Positions 8,712 to 17,081 of a stretch of DNA of 64,000 nt are shown in pieces (position 1 is the first letter of the stretch; each line of letters starts with the position of its first letter). Both the position numbers and the translations under genes were made by a program. The stretch lies in contig DAIDLI010000201.1 of the NCBI GenBank assembly GCA_027449545.1, positions 1 to 64,000 on the forward strand, given 5' to 3'. The DNA is from Acidobacteriaceae bacterium (GTDB lineage: Bacteria; Acidobacteriota; Terriglobia; Terriglobales; Acidobacteriaceae). The notes below the pieces were generated by a model that saw only the letters and a program-made list of their open reading frames with translations, had not been told where the DNA came from and made no database searches.

Positions 8712-10184
8712 TCAGGCCACACGGTAAGGCGTCACGGCGCTGTGCAACTCCGAAGGTTCAGTGGCAGCCTCGACCGCCGCGCGACCCATCGAGACGTACG
8801 TGAAGCCGCGCTCCGCCATCACGGCCGGGTGATAGAGGTTGCGCCCGTCGAAGACGATCGGCTGGGCAAGCCGCGCTTTTACCTCGCTGAGATCCAGAGT
8901 GGCGAATTCCGGCCAATCCGTCAGGATCAGCAGCGCAGCGGCGCCGTCCATGGCCTGGAGCGCCGATTCTGCAAATTCCAGGCGGGGAGAGACGATGGCC
9001 CGCCGCGCATTTGCCATCGCGGCGGGATCGAAGGCGGTGATCGTGGCTCCTTCGGCGATCAGACTCTTCACCAGAGAAATCGCTGGCGACTCGCGGATGT
9101 CGTCGGTACCGCCCTTGAACGCCAGCCCGAGCACGGCAAGGTGCTTCCCGCGCAGATTCCATAGCGTGGATCGCACTTTCCGGAGAAATTGATCTCGCTG
9201 ACGCTCGTTGATGCGCTCCACCTCGCGCAAAAGCGTAAGCTCGGCCCCCATCTGCTCGCCGATAGAACAGAAGGCCTTGATGTCTTTGGGAAAGCAGGAG
9301 CCTCCGTAGCCCAGCCCAGGACGCAGAAACTGCGACCCGATGCGGCGATCCAACCCGATGCCGCGCGCCACTTCTTCCACATTGGCATTGACCTGCTCGC
9401 ACAGGTTTGCGACGGAGTTGATGAAGCTGATCTTCATTGCCAGGAACGCATTGGAGGCATGCTTGATCAGCTCCGCGCTCTTCGCGCTGGTGCGCAGCAG
9501 AGTTGCCTGCCGGGTTTCATTCGAGAATAGCGTGACGGCACTGGGACGTCGCGAGTAGCTGCCATCGATGAGCGGCCGATAGATGCGTTCCATGATACGG
9601 AAGGCGCGATCGCTACACGTCCCGATGATGATACGGTCTGGGTAAAGGAAGTCGGTAACGGCGGTGCCTTCGCGCAGAAATTCGGGATTCGACACGATGT
9701 CTGCTTCGCCTGGCCTCACGCCGTTGCGCCGCAGCACCCGTGCGATCCAGTCGCTGGTGTAGACCGGCACGGTGCTCTTTTCAACCACCACCTTATAACT
9801 GTCGATAGAGCGGGCGATCTCGACGGCCACTGCCTCCACGTAGGAGAGGTCTGCATCGCCGCTCTCCAGGGGCGGCGTGCCCACTGCGATGAAGACCACC
9901 TGCGACGCGCGAACCGCGTCGGCAAGAGAAGTGGAGAAGCGCAGGGAAGTTGGGCTCTGGCTGCGGAGCAATTCTTCCAGCCAGGGTTCGTGAATCGGAA
10001 TGCGGCCTTGTTGCAGGCATTCAATCTTCTCCGCATCGCTGTCGATGCAGATCACCGAATGACCAATTTCCGCAAAACACACCGCGGCGACCAATCCTAC
10101 ATAACCGCACCCGATCACCGCGATGCGAACGGGCTCCATGCTTCCAGGGCTGGCGCTCGACACCACTTCCTTGCTTTTACTCAT
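8712..10184 (-). CDS. UDP-glucose 6-dehydrogenase
   Basis: About 490 residues. Oxidises UDP-glucose to UDP-glucuronate with two NAD. The N-terminal NAD domain has IAVIGCGYVGLV; VGTPPLESGDADL and EKSTVPV follow; the catalytic cysteine is in GYGGSCFPKD, and the C-terminal domain carries GLAFKGGTDDIRESPA. Candidate starts: GTG 10196, ATG 10184 (preceded by AAGGTGAAA, preferred) and ATG 10139 (directly before the conserved domain). It lies 227 nt upstream of the glycosidase-like gene, same strand, so is either the first gene of the glycan operon or a separate unit feeding it. UDP-glucuronate (or UDP-xylose derived from it) is the likely precursor for the cluster. Confidence 0.95.
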   Translation of the reverse strand: MSKSKEVVSSASPGSMEPVRIAVIGCGYVGLVAAVCFAEIGHSVICIDSDAEKIECLQQGRIPIHEPWLEELLRSQSPTSLRFSTSLADAVRASQVVFIAVGTPPLESGDADLSYVEAVAVEIARSIDSYKVVVEKSTVPVYTSDWIARVLRRNGVRPGEADIVSNPEFLREGTAVTDFLYPDRIIIGTCSDRAFRIMERIYRPLIDGSYSRRPSAVTLFSNETRQATLLRTSAKSAELIKHASNAFLAMKISFINSVANLCEQVNANVEEVARGIGLDRRIGSQFLRPGLGYGGSCFPKDIKAFCSIGEQMGAELTLLREVERINERQRDQFLRKVRSTLWNLRGKHLAVLGLAFKGGTDDIRESPAISLVKSLIAEGATITAFDPAAMANARRAIVSPRLEFAESALQAMDGAAALLILTDWPEFATLDLSEVKARLAQPIVFDGRNLYHPAVMAERGFTYVSMGRAAVEAATEPSELHSAVTPYRVA

Positions 10185-10312
10185 TTTCACCTTCACTGGT
10201 GGCTATACGAAAGCGGCAGAGACCCTCCCCGCCTATTGGCGCTTGGATGCGCAACCAGCACAATCTGTCGCCAACTGCTGTCCTGCTGGCCCGGTCTTCC
10301 GGATGCAGAAGC

Positions 10313-12757
10313 TCAGAAGCTGGTGATAAGCCGCAGCATGAAGGTTCGGCCCGGGCCGATCGCATTGCCGGAGAACAAGCCCCCGAAATCGAGGACTTCC
10401 ATCGCGTTACTCAGGTCCTGACCATCAGCCTGCAAACGGACGGAGGTCTTCTCTCGCCGGTAGATTTCGGCGCTCATGGAAGCGTTCTGCGTGAAGTAGG
10501 GAAGAATCCGGCCGCGATTGAAGTTGAGATGATTCACCACCGCATGGCCGTACTCGGAAACATCCTGCGGCACGGTCTGATTGGCTTCAAAGGGCAGTCC
10601 GCTGTTGTACTCGCTGCCCAAGGCCAGCCACACGCGCGGCGTCACGTGGTAGCGAATCCGGTCGCGGAGCGTGTTGCGCTGGTCCTGGGTATCGGGGAAA
10701 TGTCCTGCAAGCTGGTGGGTGGCGTCGATTGCGTTTCCTCCGAGGAACAGCCCTCCGGTGACTGGATTCCAGACGCTTCCCACCATGTACGAGTAGCTGG
10801 CGAACCCGGAGAACCGTCCCCACTGCTGCACTTGGAGCTTGCCCTCCGCGCCATAGATGACCGCTTTCCTGAAAGCAATGGGAAAACTGATGCCGGTACT
10901 GAAGATCTGCGAGTCATCGGCATAGTTGTCCAGGTCGCGGCGGTACATGTTCGTATCCACCAGCAGCTTTCCGAAGAGCACCTTGGTGGCGCCGAGTTCG
11001 TAATAGTTGCCGTGCGCGGGCTCTACCGGAAGCTGCACGACTGGAACGCTGGTGTCGAGCGCCTGCGCCTGCGGGGAACTGGACAGGATGATGTTCTCAA
11101 ACGAGGGCGTCTGGAAGATGCGGTCCCAGGATGCGTGCACCTTGATGCCTGCCGAGGGGAAGAAGCGCGCGAGGGCCACACGCGGGCTGAGGGAACGTTT
11201 GTTCACCATGAGCTGGTAGTGATCCCAGCGCAGTCCCGCATCGATGGACCAGTTGCCAAACTGGGCGGAATCTTGGATGTACGCCGCCTGCTCCAGGTCC
11301 GGGCGGCTGCCGGTGAACGCAAATGTGGTTGCGGCCACATCCAGCACGCCCACATTGAAGGGGCATTGCGGGTCGGAAGAATTGCCGCAGTCGGGTATGA
11401 GGTAGCCTAAATTCTCCTTCAGAAATTTGCTGTCCGACTGGATGCCTGCCTTCCACTCCTGGTGGCCGCGGTCGGCGGTGACGCTGGCGTTGAAGTAGAT
11501 CTCCTTGAACCCATTGTGTTGTGTGATGTTCACCGGCCACGAGGCGGGGTTGGAGTAGAAATCGAGAGCGTTGTCGCGCGCCATTCCTCTCAACGCGCCC
11601 ATGGTGTTCGCAGAAAAGATGTGCTCGTAGGAGACGATCCCCATGGTTTCGAAGTTGTCGCTGGTCTGCAACTGCCCGCCGGGAATCCACACGCAATCAG
11701 CCGGCGGTGAGCCGCTGGAGCTGGTGGGGCAGCCGCTGGTGTTGTCAGAATTGGGCACATACCCGCCATTCTGCTGCACCAACTCGTTGGGGATCGCATA
11801 GCGCGCCAGCTCATGGCGCGCAATCATCGTGAGATGGTCCCGCGGCGTGAACTGCCGCTCAAAATTCAGGGAGAAGTCTCCGGTGGTGCCGTTATTAGTA
11901 AAGTTTTCAGGCGTCGGGGTGTTCAGATAGTGGCTCGTCCTATTTCCTGCGCCGCTGAATCCAAACGTATTTTTTCCGCGAGTGTATTCGCCCTGGGTGT
12001 CGATTCCTCCCGTTGCATAGCTGCCACCCAGTAAGGTCAGATCGCCGTGCAATCCCGGGCGCTCGTTTTGAACCGTATTGACCACGACCACCCCGCCCAT
12101 CTCGCGCCCGTACTCGGCGGGAATGCCGGCGGTATAGATACTCATCGACTGGATGTTGTTGGCTTCAATGGACAGGCCAAATCCGGGGGACCGGTTATCG
12201 GTCAACGGAATGCCGTCGATGACGAACTGCGTCTGATATTCCGATCCGCGCGGATGCAGCACCGCATTGCCCTCGAACAGCCATCCCGGTTCCGAGTTGA
12301 CCAGGTCCTGGATGGAGCGCCCCGGCAATGAGGTCACCCGGTTCTGGATGGCATGCAGGCCCATCTCCTGCACCGATCCCGCGGTGTAGGGATCGATCAG
12401 CGTGCCAGTCGCATGGACGGTGACCGACTGACGGACAGAAGTCAGATTGAGCTGGATGGTTCGGCGGACGGGAAGGGCGGAACGGATGGCAATGGCTGTG
12501 GTAGTTGCAGCAAACGACGGGGCGTGGACTGTGACCTGGTATAGGCCATAAGGCAGGCGTCTTGCGTCCAGACTGCCCTGCGCATCACTCGAGAAGGATT
12601 GATCGTATTGATTGGCTTCGCTCACCAACTGAACCTGGGCACTCCGGATTACGTGGCCTACGGCATCGGTTACCGTCAGGCGCAGTTCACCGCTATTGCT
12701 CTGAGGCAGCGCAGGGATGGCACAAAAGATGAGGAAGCCGATAAGGATCTTTTTCAT
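10313..12757 (-). CDS. TonB-dependent receptor with N-terminal carboxypeptidase-regulatory-like domain
   Basis: 814 residues. A signal peptide (MKKILIGFLIFCAIPALPQ) precedes a carboxypeptidase-regulatory-like beta sandwich at about 22-105 (LRLTVTDAVGHVIRSAQV, LPYGLYQVTV), then a plug domain (about 120-230: SIQDLVNSEPGW, TQFVIDGIPLTDNRSPG, AEYGREMGGVVVVNT) and a beta barrel to a C-terminal aromatic residue (LRLITSF). This architecture is typical of Acidobacteriota and Bacteroidota outer-membrane receptors for glycans or large substrates; the ligand is unknown. It lies upstream of, and on the same strand as, the glycan operon, 128 nt before ugd. The gene has no obvious Shine-Dalgarno sequence. 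Confidence 0.92.
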   Translation of the reverse strand: MKKILIGFLIFCAIPALPQSNSGELRLTVTDAVGHVIRSAQVQLVSEANQYDQSFSSDAQGSLDARRLPYGLYQVTVHAPSFAATTTAIAIRSALPVRRTIQLNLTSVRQSVTVHATGTLIDPYTAGSVQEMGLHAIQNRVTSLPGRSIQDLVNSEPGWLFEGNAVLHPRGSEYQTQFVIDGIPLTDNRSPGFGLSIEANNIQSMSIYTAGIPAEYGREMGGVVVVNTVQNERPGLHGDLTLLGGSYATGGIDTQGEYTRGKNTFGFSGAGNRTSHYLNTPTPENFTNNGTTGDFSLNFERQFTPRDHLTMIARHELARYAIPNELVQQNGGYVPNSDNTSGCPTSSSGSPPADCVWIPGGQLQTSDNFETMGIVSYEHIFSANTMGALRGMARDNALDFYSNPASWPVNITQHNGFKEIYFNASVTADRGHQEWKAGIQSDSKFLKENLGYLIPDCGNSSDPQCPFNVGVLDVAATTFAFTGSRPDLEQAAYIQDSAQFGNWSIDAGLRWDHYQLMVNKRSLSPRVALARFFPSAGIKVHASWDRIFQTPSFENIILSSSPQAQALDTSVPVVQLPVEPAHGNYYELGATKVLFGKLLVDTNMYRRDLDNYADDSQIFSTGISFPIAFRKAVIYGAEGKLQVQQWGRFSGFASYSYMVGSVWNPVTGGLFLGGNAIDATHQLAGHFPDTQDQRNTLRDRIRYHVTPRVWLALGSEYNSGLPFEANQTVPQDVSEYGHAVVNHLNFNRGRILPYFTQNASMSAEIYRREKTSVRLQADGQDLSNAMEVLDFGGLFSGNAIGPGRTFMLRLITSF

Positions 12758-12950
12758 CGTGAAAGATCAGAGCTGAGGATAGCTGTCCGAGCCTGGAGGG
12801 GAGGAGTAAAAAATCTGCCCGGCGGCAGCCCCTGATGAGTTCGATGCAAAAGCCAGCAACACTCTGTCTTCTGCCTGGGTTCTGGCTTGTTGCTGATCGA
12901 TCCGGTCTTTTGGAGGCTCCTCGGCTTCGCGCTCGGGGCATCGGGCGCTC

Positions 12951-12956
12951 TATAAT
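12951..12956 (+). promoter_or_regulatory. -10 element of the tnaA promoter
   Basis: A consensus TATAAT about 100 nt upstream of the tryptophanase start. No good -35 is visible 16-18 nt upstream, so it may depend on an activator (tryptophanase operons are commonly CRP- or activator-dependent in enterobacteria; extension to this organism is inference). Predicted transcript leader of about 90 nt. Confidence 0.5.
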
Positions 12957-13009
12957 ACTGCGTTCATTGGAGCGAGCTCGCTGGTGTGCTGAAAAGTTCC
13001 GGTCTGGCG

Positions 13010-13060
13010 ATGGAAAGCTGGTTCGCAGCGCAAGCTCGGGAAACTGAGGCTAGTTCGTGA
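13010..13060 (+). CDS. Possible tnaC-like leader peptide (16 codons, one Trp)
   Basis: A short ORF, MESWFAAQARETEASS, whose TGA overlaps the GTG start of tryptophanase (GTGA). In E. coli, tnaC is a 24-codon leader with a critical Trp followed by Phe; here Trp4 is also followed by Phe. The ORF lacks a strong ribosome-binding site, is shorter, has no terminal proline, and no Rho or terminator site is apparent in the four-base overlap, so a different mechanism (translational coupling) would be needed. It may be chance. Confidence 0.3.
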   Translation: MESWFAAQARETEASS

Positions 13061-14409
13061 AGACCGTCATCGAGCCGTTCCGCATCAAGAGCGTGGAACC
13101 GATTCGCTGGACCACGCGCTCCCAGCGCGAAGATTTGCTTAAAGCTGCCCACCACAACGTATTCCTGCTGCCGGCGGACGATGTGCTCATCGACTTGCTC
13201 ACCGATTCAGGCACCGGCGCCATGTCTACCCATCAATGGGCGGCCATCATGGAGGGTGACGAGAGCTACGCCGGCAGCCGCAGCTTCGATCGTTTTCGGA
13301 ACTCGGTGCAGGACATCTTCGGATACAAGCACGTCATTCCGACGCACCAGGGGCGCGCCGCCGAGCGCATCCTGTTTGGCGTAGCCTGCAAAAATGGCGA
13401 CGTGGTGCCCAATAACACCCACTTCGACACGACTCGCGCCAATGTCGAGTTCACCGGCGCCGAAGCCGTCGACCTGCTCTGCGCCGAGGGCCGGCAGCCC
13501 GCGCTCCAGCATCCCTTCAAGGGCAACATGGACGTACCCGCCCTCGAAGCGCTCATTGCGCGGGTGGGCCGCGAGCGTATTCCGCTGGTCATGCTTACCG
13601 TCACCAACAACTCCGGTGGCGGGCAGCCGGTCTCCATGGAAAACGTGCGTCAGGTCAGTGCCGTCTGCCGTCAGCACGGCATTCCGCTCTACTTTGACGC
13701 CTGCCGATTCGCCGAAAACGCCTGGTTCATCAAGCTGCGGGAGCCGGGGTATTCATCGAAAAGCTCCAAAGAGATCGCGCAGGAGATGTTCCGCTACGGG
13801 GACGGCTGCACTATGTCGGCCAAGAAAGATGGCATGGCGAATATCGGCGGCTTTCTGTGCACCAACGACGAGCATCTTGCCCAGCAGGAGAAGGATCTGC
13901 TCATCCTCACAGAAGGTTACCCGACCTATGGCGGCCTTGCCGGGCGCGATCTGGAAGCCATCGCCGTAGGCCTGCAGGAGGCGCTGGAAGAGGACTACCT
14001 GCGCTACCGCATCGCCTCCACCGCCTATCTGGGCAATCACATAGCGGCGGCGGGAGTTCCGATCGTGCAGCCTCCGGGGGGCCACGCCATCTATATCGAC
14101 GCGCGCGCTTTCCTGCCGCACATCCCTTCTGCGCAGTTTCCGGGAGTGGCGCTGGCCTGCGAGCTCTACCTCGAGGGGGGCGTGCGCTCGGTCGAGATCG
14201 GCACGCTGATGTTCGCCGGCGCCGCGCAGATGGACCTGGTGCGCCTGGCCATTCCGCGCCGCGTTTACACCCAGAGCCACGTCGACTATCTCGTCGAAGT
14301 CATCCTCGAAGTGTGGAAGAACCGTGAGCGGATTCGCGGCATGAAGCTTACCTACGAGGCTCCGTTCCTGCGCCACTTCACCGCACACCTGGAACCGATG
14401 ACAGAGTGA
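13057..14409 (+). CDS. tnaA: Tryptophanase (tryptophan indole-lyase)
   Basis: 450 residues, PLP-dependent fold-type I lyase producing indole, pyruvate and ammonia from tryptophan. Signatures: DLLTDSGTGAMS, PTHQGRAAERI, and the PLP lysine K257 in MSAKKDGM. Tryptophanase and tyrosine phenol-lyase are close relatives; at two sites that separate them this protein has the tryptophanase residues: D124 (Thr124 in tyrosine phenol-lyase) in HFDTTR and I381 (Arg381 in tyrosine phenol-lyase) in SVEIG. The GTG start is fixed by an in-frame stop just upstream and has TGAGG seven bases before it. Monocistronic; the next gene is convergent. Confidence 0.92.
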   Translation: MKTVIEPFRIKSVEPIRWTTRSQREDLLKAAHHNVFLLPADDVLIDLLTDSGTGAMSTHQWAAIMEGDESYAGSRSFDRFRNSVQDIFGYKHVIPTHQGRAAERILFGVACKNGDVVPNNTHFDTTRANVEFTGAEAVDLLCAEGRQPALQHPFKGNMDVPALEALIARVGRERIPLVMLTVTNNSGGGQPVSMENVRQVSAVCRQHGIPLYFDACRFAENAWFIKLREPGYSSKSSKEIAQEMFRYGDGCTMSAKKDGMANIGGFLCTNDEHLAQQEKDLLILTEGYPTYGGLAGRDLEAIAVGLQEALEEDYLRYRIASTAYLGNHIAAAGVPIVQPPGGHAIYIDARAFLPHIPSAQFPGVALACELYLEGGVRSVEIGTLMFAGAAQMDLVRLAIPRRVYTQSHVDYLVEVILEVWKNRERIRGMKLTYEAPFLRHFTAHLEPMTE

Positions 14410-14458
14410 GGAGCTGCGATCCACGCGTACCGTGGCGGCGTTCTCGCGGCGGCTGCGC

Positions 14459-14920
14459 TCAGCTCTTTCCGAACTCTTCCGGCATCTGGATCGCGATCAC
14501 CTCGCCGCGGGCAGTGGCGACGCCTTCCGCGTACACGGTGGACTCCACCACCACCTTGCGCCCGTCCATCTGCTTCACGCGGCCCCGGATGGTGAGTGGC
14601 GGGCCCAGCGGGGTTGGCTTCAGATAATCCACGCGCAGCGATCCGGTCACAAAGCGAAAGGCCGGCGTGCTGCCGGGCTCGCGGCCGGCGGCGCGGTAGG
14701 CCGCGGCTGCGGCCGTGCCGGTTGAGTGGCAATCGACCAGCGAGGCGATCACCCCGCCGTAGACAAATCCAGGAATGGCGATGTGCCAGGGTTCGGGCGT
14801 GAAGACGGAGACGGTCTCATCTCCATCCCAGTCGGTGCGAATATGGTGGCCCTGGCCGTTGAGCCGGCCGCAGCCGTAGCAGTGCGCGAGATTCTCGGGG
14901 TAATGATCCTGGATGGCCAT
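14459..14920 (-). CDS. PaaI-family hotdog thioesterase
   Basis: 153 residues. Contains the hotdog-fold pattern of the 4HBT/PaaI group: GFVYGGVIASLVDCHSTGTA (the helix with the usual GG...D/E motif) and a following VDYLKPTPLGPPLTIRGRV strand pair. The N-terminus carries CYGCG, common in a subgroup annotated as acyl-CoA thioesterases. Expected to hydrolyse an acyl-CoA in the cytosol; substrate unknown. It converges on tnaA with a 49-nt gap that shows no clear terminator. Confidence 0.85.
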   Translation of the reverse strand: MAIQDHYPENLAHCYGCGRLNGQGHHIRTDWDGDETVSVFTPEPWHIAIPGFVYGGVIASLVDCHSTGTAAAAAYRAAGREPGSTPAFRFVTGSLRVDYLKPTPLGPPLTIRGRVKQMDGRKVVVESTVYAEGVATARGEVIAIQMPEEFGKS

Positions 14921-15055
14921 GATCCTGACAGTCTATCCCGCTCGGCCCGTTCCACGCGGTGACGTGTTTCCGGGCGCGAAGTGGCTCTGAAGCCGGCACA
15001 CCGACTCCCGAACGCGCATCTACTTTTAGCGGAGGCCTGGAGGGCGATCTTCCGC

Positions 15056-15643
15056 ATGGGCAAGGCTACTCTCACCTTGATGGCGTTGCTGTTTTGCCTG
15101 ACCGTTGCGCAGGCGCGCGCGCAGAGCCGCATGGAAGCCGGCCTGCTGCTCGATTATCTGAACGTCTCCCAGACCCAGACCCCCAACTTCGGTCTGGGCG
15201 CACGGTTTGGGTACCGCGTTCATAGCCAAGTGATGCTTGAAGGCGAGTTGGCCTACGACTACGGCGTCAATTTCAACGAGCTTTACGTCAATGTCACCAG
15301 CGGCAAGGTGGCCGCGATTGGGCGCACCTCCATTGGCGTGACCGATGGCCTGTTCGGACCGATGCTGGAGCCGGCCCACCGCCATTTTCGCCCTTTCGTC
15401 ACGCTCAAGGGCGGGTTCATCGATTTCCGCCTGAGCCCCAGCCTGCTTCCCTATAGCTCCGTGGCCAGCTCGGTCTTTGGCATCCGCAACTCCACTCTCA
15501 ATGCGGCGCTCTATCCCGGCGGCGGCGCGGAAGCCAGCCTTGGACCGGTGGGACTGCGCCTGGAGTTTGGGGACCTGGTCTATTTCAACAACGGCGGTCA
15601 CAACGATTTACGTATCACCTTCGGCCCTATCGTCCGCTTCTGA
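15056..15643 (+). CDS. Predicted outer-membrane beta-barrel protein
   Basis: 195 residues from the ATG at 15056 (a longer frame adds 25 residues that would bury the signal peptide). Signal peptide TLTLMALLFCLTVAQARAQ is followed by alternating amphipathic strands (GLLLDYLNV, GLGARFGYRV, VMLEGELAYDYG, FVTLKGGFIDF, LRLEFGDLVYF) and a C-terminal phenylalanine (FGPIVRF), the mark of an outer-membrane barrel of about eight strands. Resembles small OmpA/OmpW-type barrels; no specific function can be assigned. Converges on the amidase gene. Confidence 0.75.
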   Translation: MGKATLTLMALLFCLTVAQARAQSRMEAGLLLDYLNVSQTQTPNFGLGARFGYRVHSQVMLEGELAYDYGVNFNELYVNVTSGKVAAIGRTSIGVTDGLFGPMLEPAHRHFRPFVTLKGGFIDFRLSPSLLPYSSVASSVFGIRNSTLNAALYPGGGAEASLGPVGLRLEFGDLVYFNNGGHNDLRITFGPIVRF

Positions 15644-15665
15644 GCGTGCAAGCTGACCAAGCCGC

Positions 15666-16985
15666 TCAACCTTGCTTTTCTCTCCTGCGCCGCCCGACCT
15701 GCGCGGCCAGTTGCAGCAGCGCCTCATCGTCTTCCCGAGCCGAGGCAATCTGCACGCCGCCGACGGAGGAGGGAACGGTCACGCAGGGAACGCCAGCCAG
15801 GCTGAAAGGTGTGGTGTAGCGCAGCAGCCGTTTGCGCATGGCATCGCCCTCCGCGCTTTTGGCAGCCGCCACTGTGATCCGGGAGATGGGGGCGCAGGGC
15901 AGCATCACCAGTTCGTGACTGGCAAAGAGCTCATCGATGCGGCCGCGAAACTCCGCATGGCGGCGGCGCAGCTTCGCGATCTGCTCCGGGGTGAAGCTCG
16001 CGCCCCACTTCAGCCGGTCGCGGATCAGCGGCTGAAAGTGGTCGAACAGGCCGGCGTGCAGTTTGGCCGCCTCGGAGGCCTGAATGGGAGCGAAGATGTC
16101 CATCGACTCAGCCCACCAGCCGACGTCAACCGCGCGGCCTTCCAATCCAAGCTCCTCTAGTTCGCGGACCGCGGCATGAAAGCAGGCAGCCACCTCCGGT
16201 TCGCAGTCGTCCAGGAATGAATCGCTGACGTACGCGAACTGCGTAAAGCTTCGCGCCGGCTTCTTCTCCGCGGGCGCAAACGGGATGTTGAGCAGCGGCG
16301 CGTCCTCCAGATCGCGGAAGAGCCAGCCGAGGGTGTCGAAGCTCTCGGCGAGATGCAATCCGCCGCGCCAGTCCCCGCGTCCCAGGGAGGCGCGATAGCC
16401 CGCCAGACCACATAGCGCCGCGGGCACTCGTACCGAACCGCCGGTATCTGTGCCGATGGCCGCCACCGCAGAGCCCTCCATTACGGTGGCCGCCGGGCCG
16501 CTGGATGAGCCGCCGGTGAGTGCGTCGGTTGTCCCCGGCTGGATGCAGTCGCCAAACTCCGGGTTCTCGCCGGTGATGCCGTAAGCCAGCGGGTGCAGGT
16601 GCGCCTTGCCAATCAGCACCGCGCCCAGGGCGCGCAGTTGTTCAATCATCCAGGAGTCCCGCTGGGCGATGCCATTGCGCTCGCGGTAAAACTCGATGCC
16701 CGCGGTGGTCGGCGCGCCGGCCAGATCGAAGCAGTCTTTCACCGCAATTGGAACGCCCCACAGCGCAGCTCGCCCGTCGCCGAACGGGCCGCCCGTGCCC
16801 CGCGGCATGGCCTCTGCTCGCCTGGCTTCCTGGCGTGTCCAGTCCGCGTCCTGCCAGAGGTAGGTGTTGCGGCCGGGATTGCCATTCGAGCGCGCCAGCG
16901 CCTCCTCTGCGACTTGGGAGGGGCGCAAACGTCCGTCGGCAAACGCGCGGCGCAGTTCATGCAGGTTCATGGGCTCGTTGGTCAT
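15666..16985 (-). CDS. Amidase (amidase signature family)
   Basis: 439 residues from the ATG at 16985. The Ser-cisSer-Lys catalytic triad is visible: Lys in VPIAVKDCFD, the glycine/serine-rich TGGSSSGPAA and GTDTGGSVRVPAALCG. Members hydrolyse amide bonds of varied small molecules or act in GatA; this protein lacks gatB/gatC neighbours and is probably a catabolic or detoxifying amidase. The frame upstream of 16985 is arginine-rich and unlikely to be translated. Divergent from the MFS transporter gene, with a 96-nt shared regulatory gap. Confidence 0.9.
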   Translation of the reverse strand: MTNEPMNLHELRRAFADGRLRPSQVAEEALARSNGNPGRNTYLWQDADWTRQEARRAEAMPRGTGGPFGDGRAALWGVPIAVKDCFDLAGAPTTAGIEFYRERNGIAQRDSWMIEQLRALGAVLIGKAHLHPLAYGITGENPEFGDCIQPGTTDALTGGSSSGPAATVMEGSAVAAIGTDTGGSVRVPAALCGLAGYRASLGRGDWRGGLHLAESFDTLGWLFRDLEDAPLLNIPFAPAEKKPARSFTQFAYVSDSFLDDCEPEVAACFHAAVRELEELGLEGRAVDVGWWAESMDIFAPIQASEAAKLHAGLFDHFQPLIRDRLKWGASFTPEQIAKLRRRHAEFRGRIDELFASHELVMLPCAPISRITVAAAKSAEGDAMRKRLLRYTTPFSLAGVPCVTVPSSVGGVQIASAREDDEALLQLAAQVGRRRREKQG

Positions 16986-17081
16986 ATTGAGAGATTGTAG
17001 GCCAGCGCCGCCGGCGCTTTCGGAGGCGCTCGGTGCTCCGGTACAATCAAGCCTTCGTACGCAGGAGTAGCTGCTTCCTCC

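Noticed and set aside
9950-11410. 486-codon plus-strand frame
   Set aside because: Antisense to ugd and the TonB-dependent receptor, crossing their gap; no start signal and no motif.
13057-14409. Tyrosine phenol-lyase
   Set aside because: Positions 124 and 381 are Asp and Ile as in tryptophanase, not Thr and Arg.
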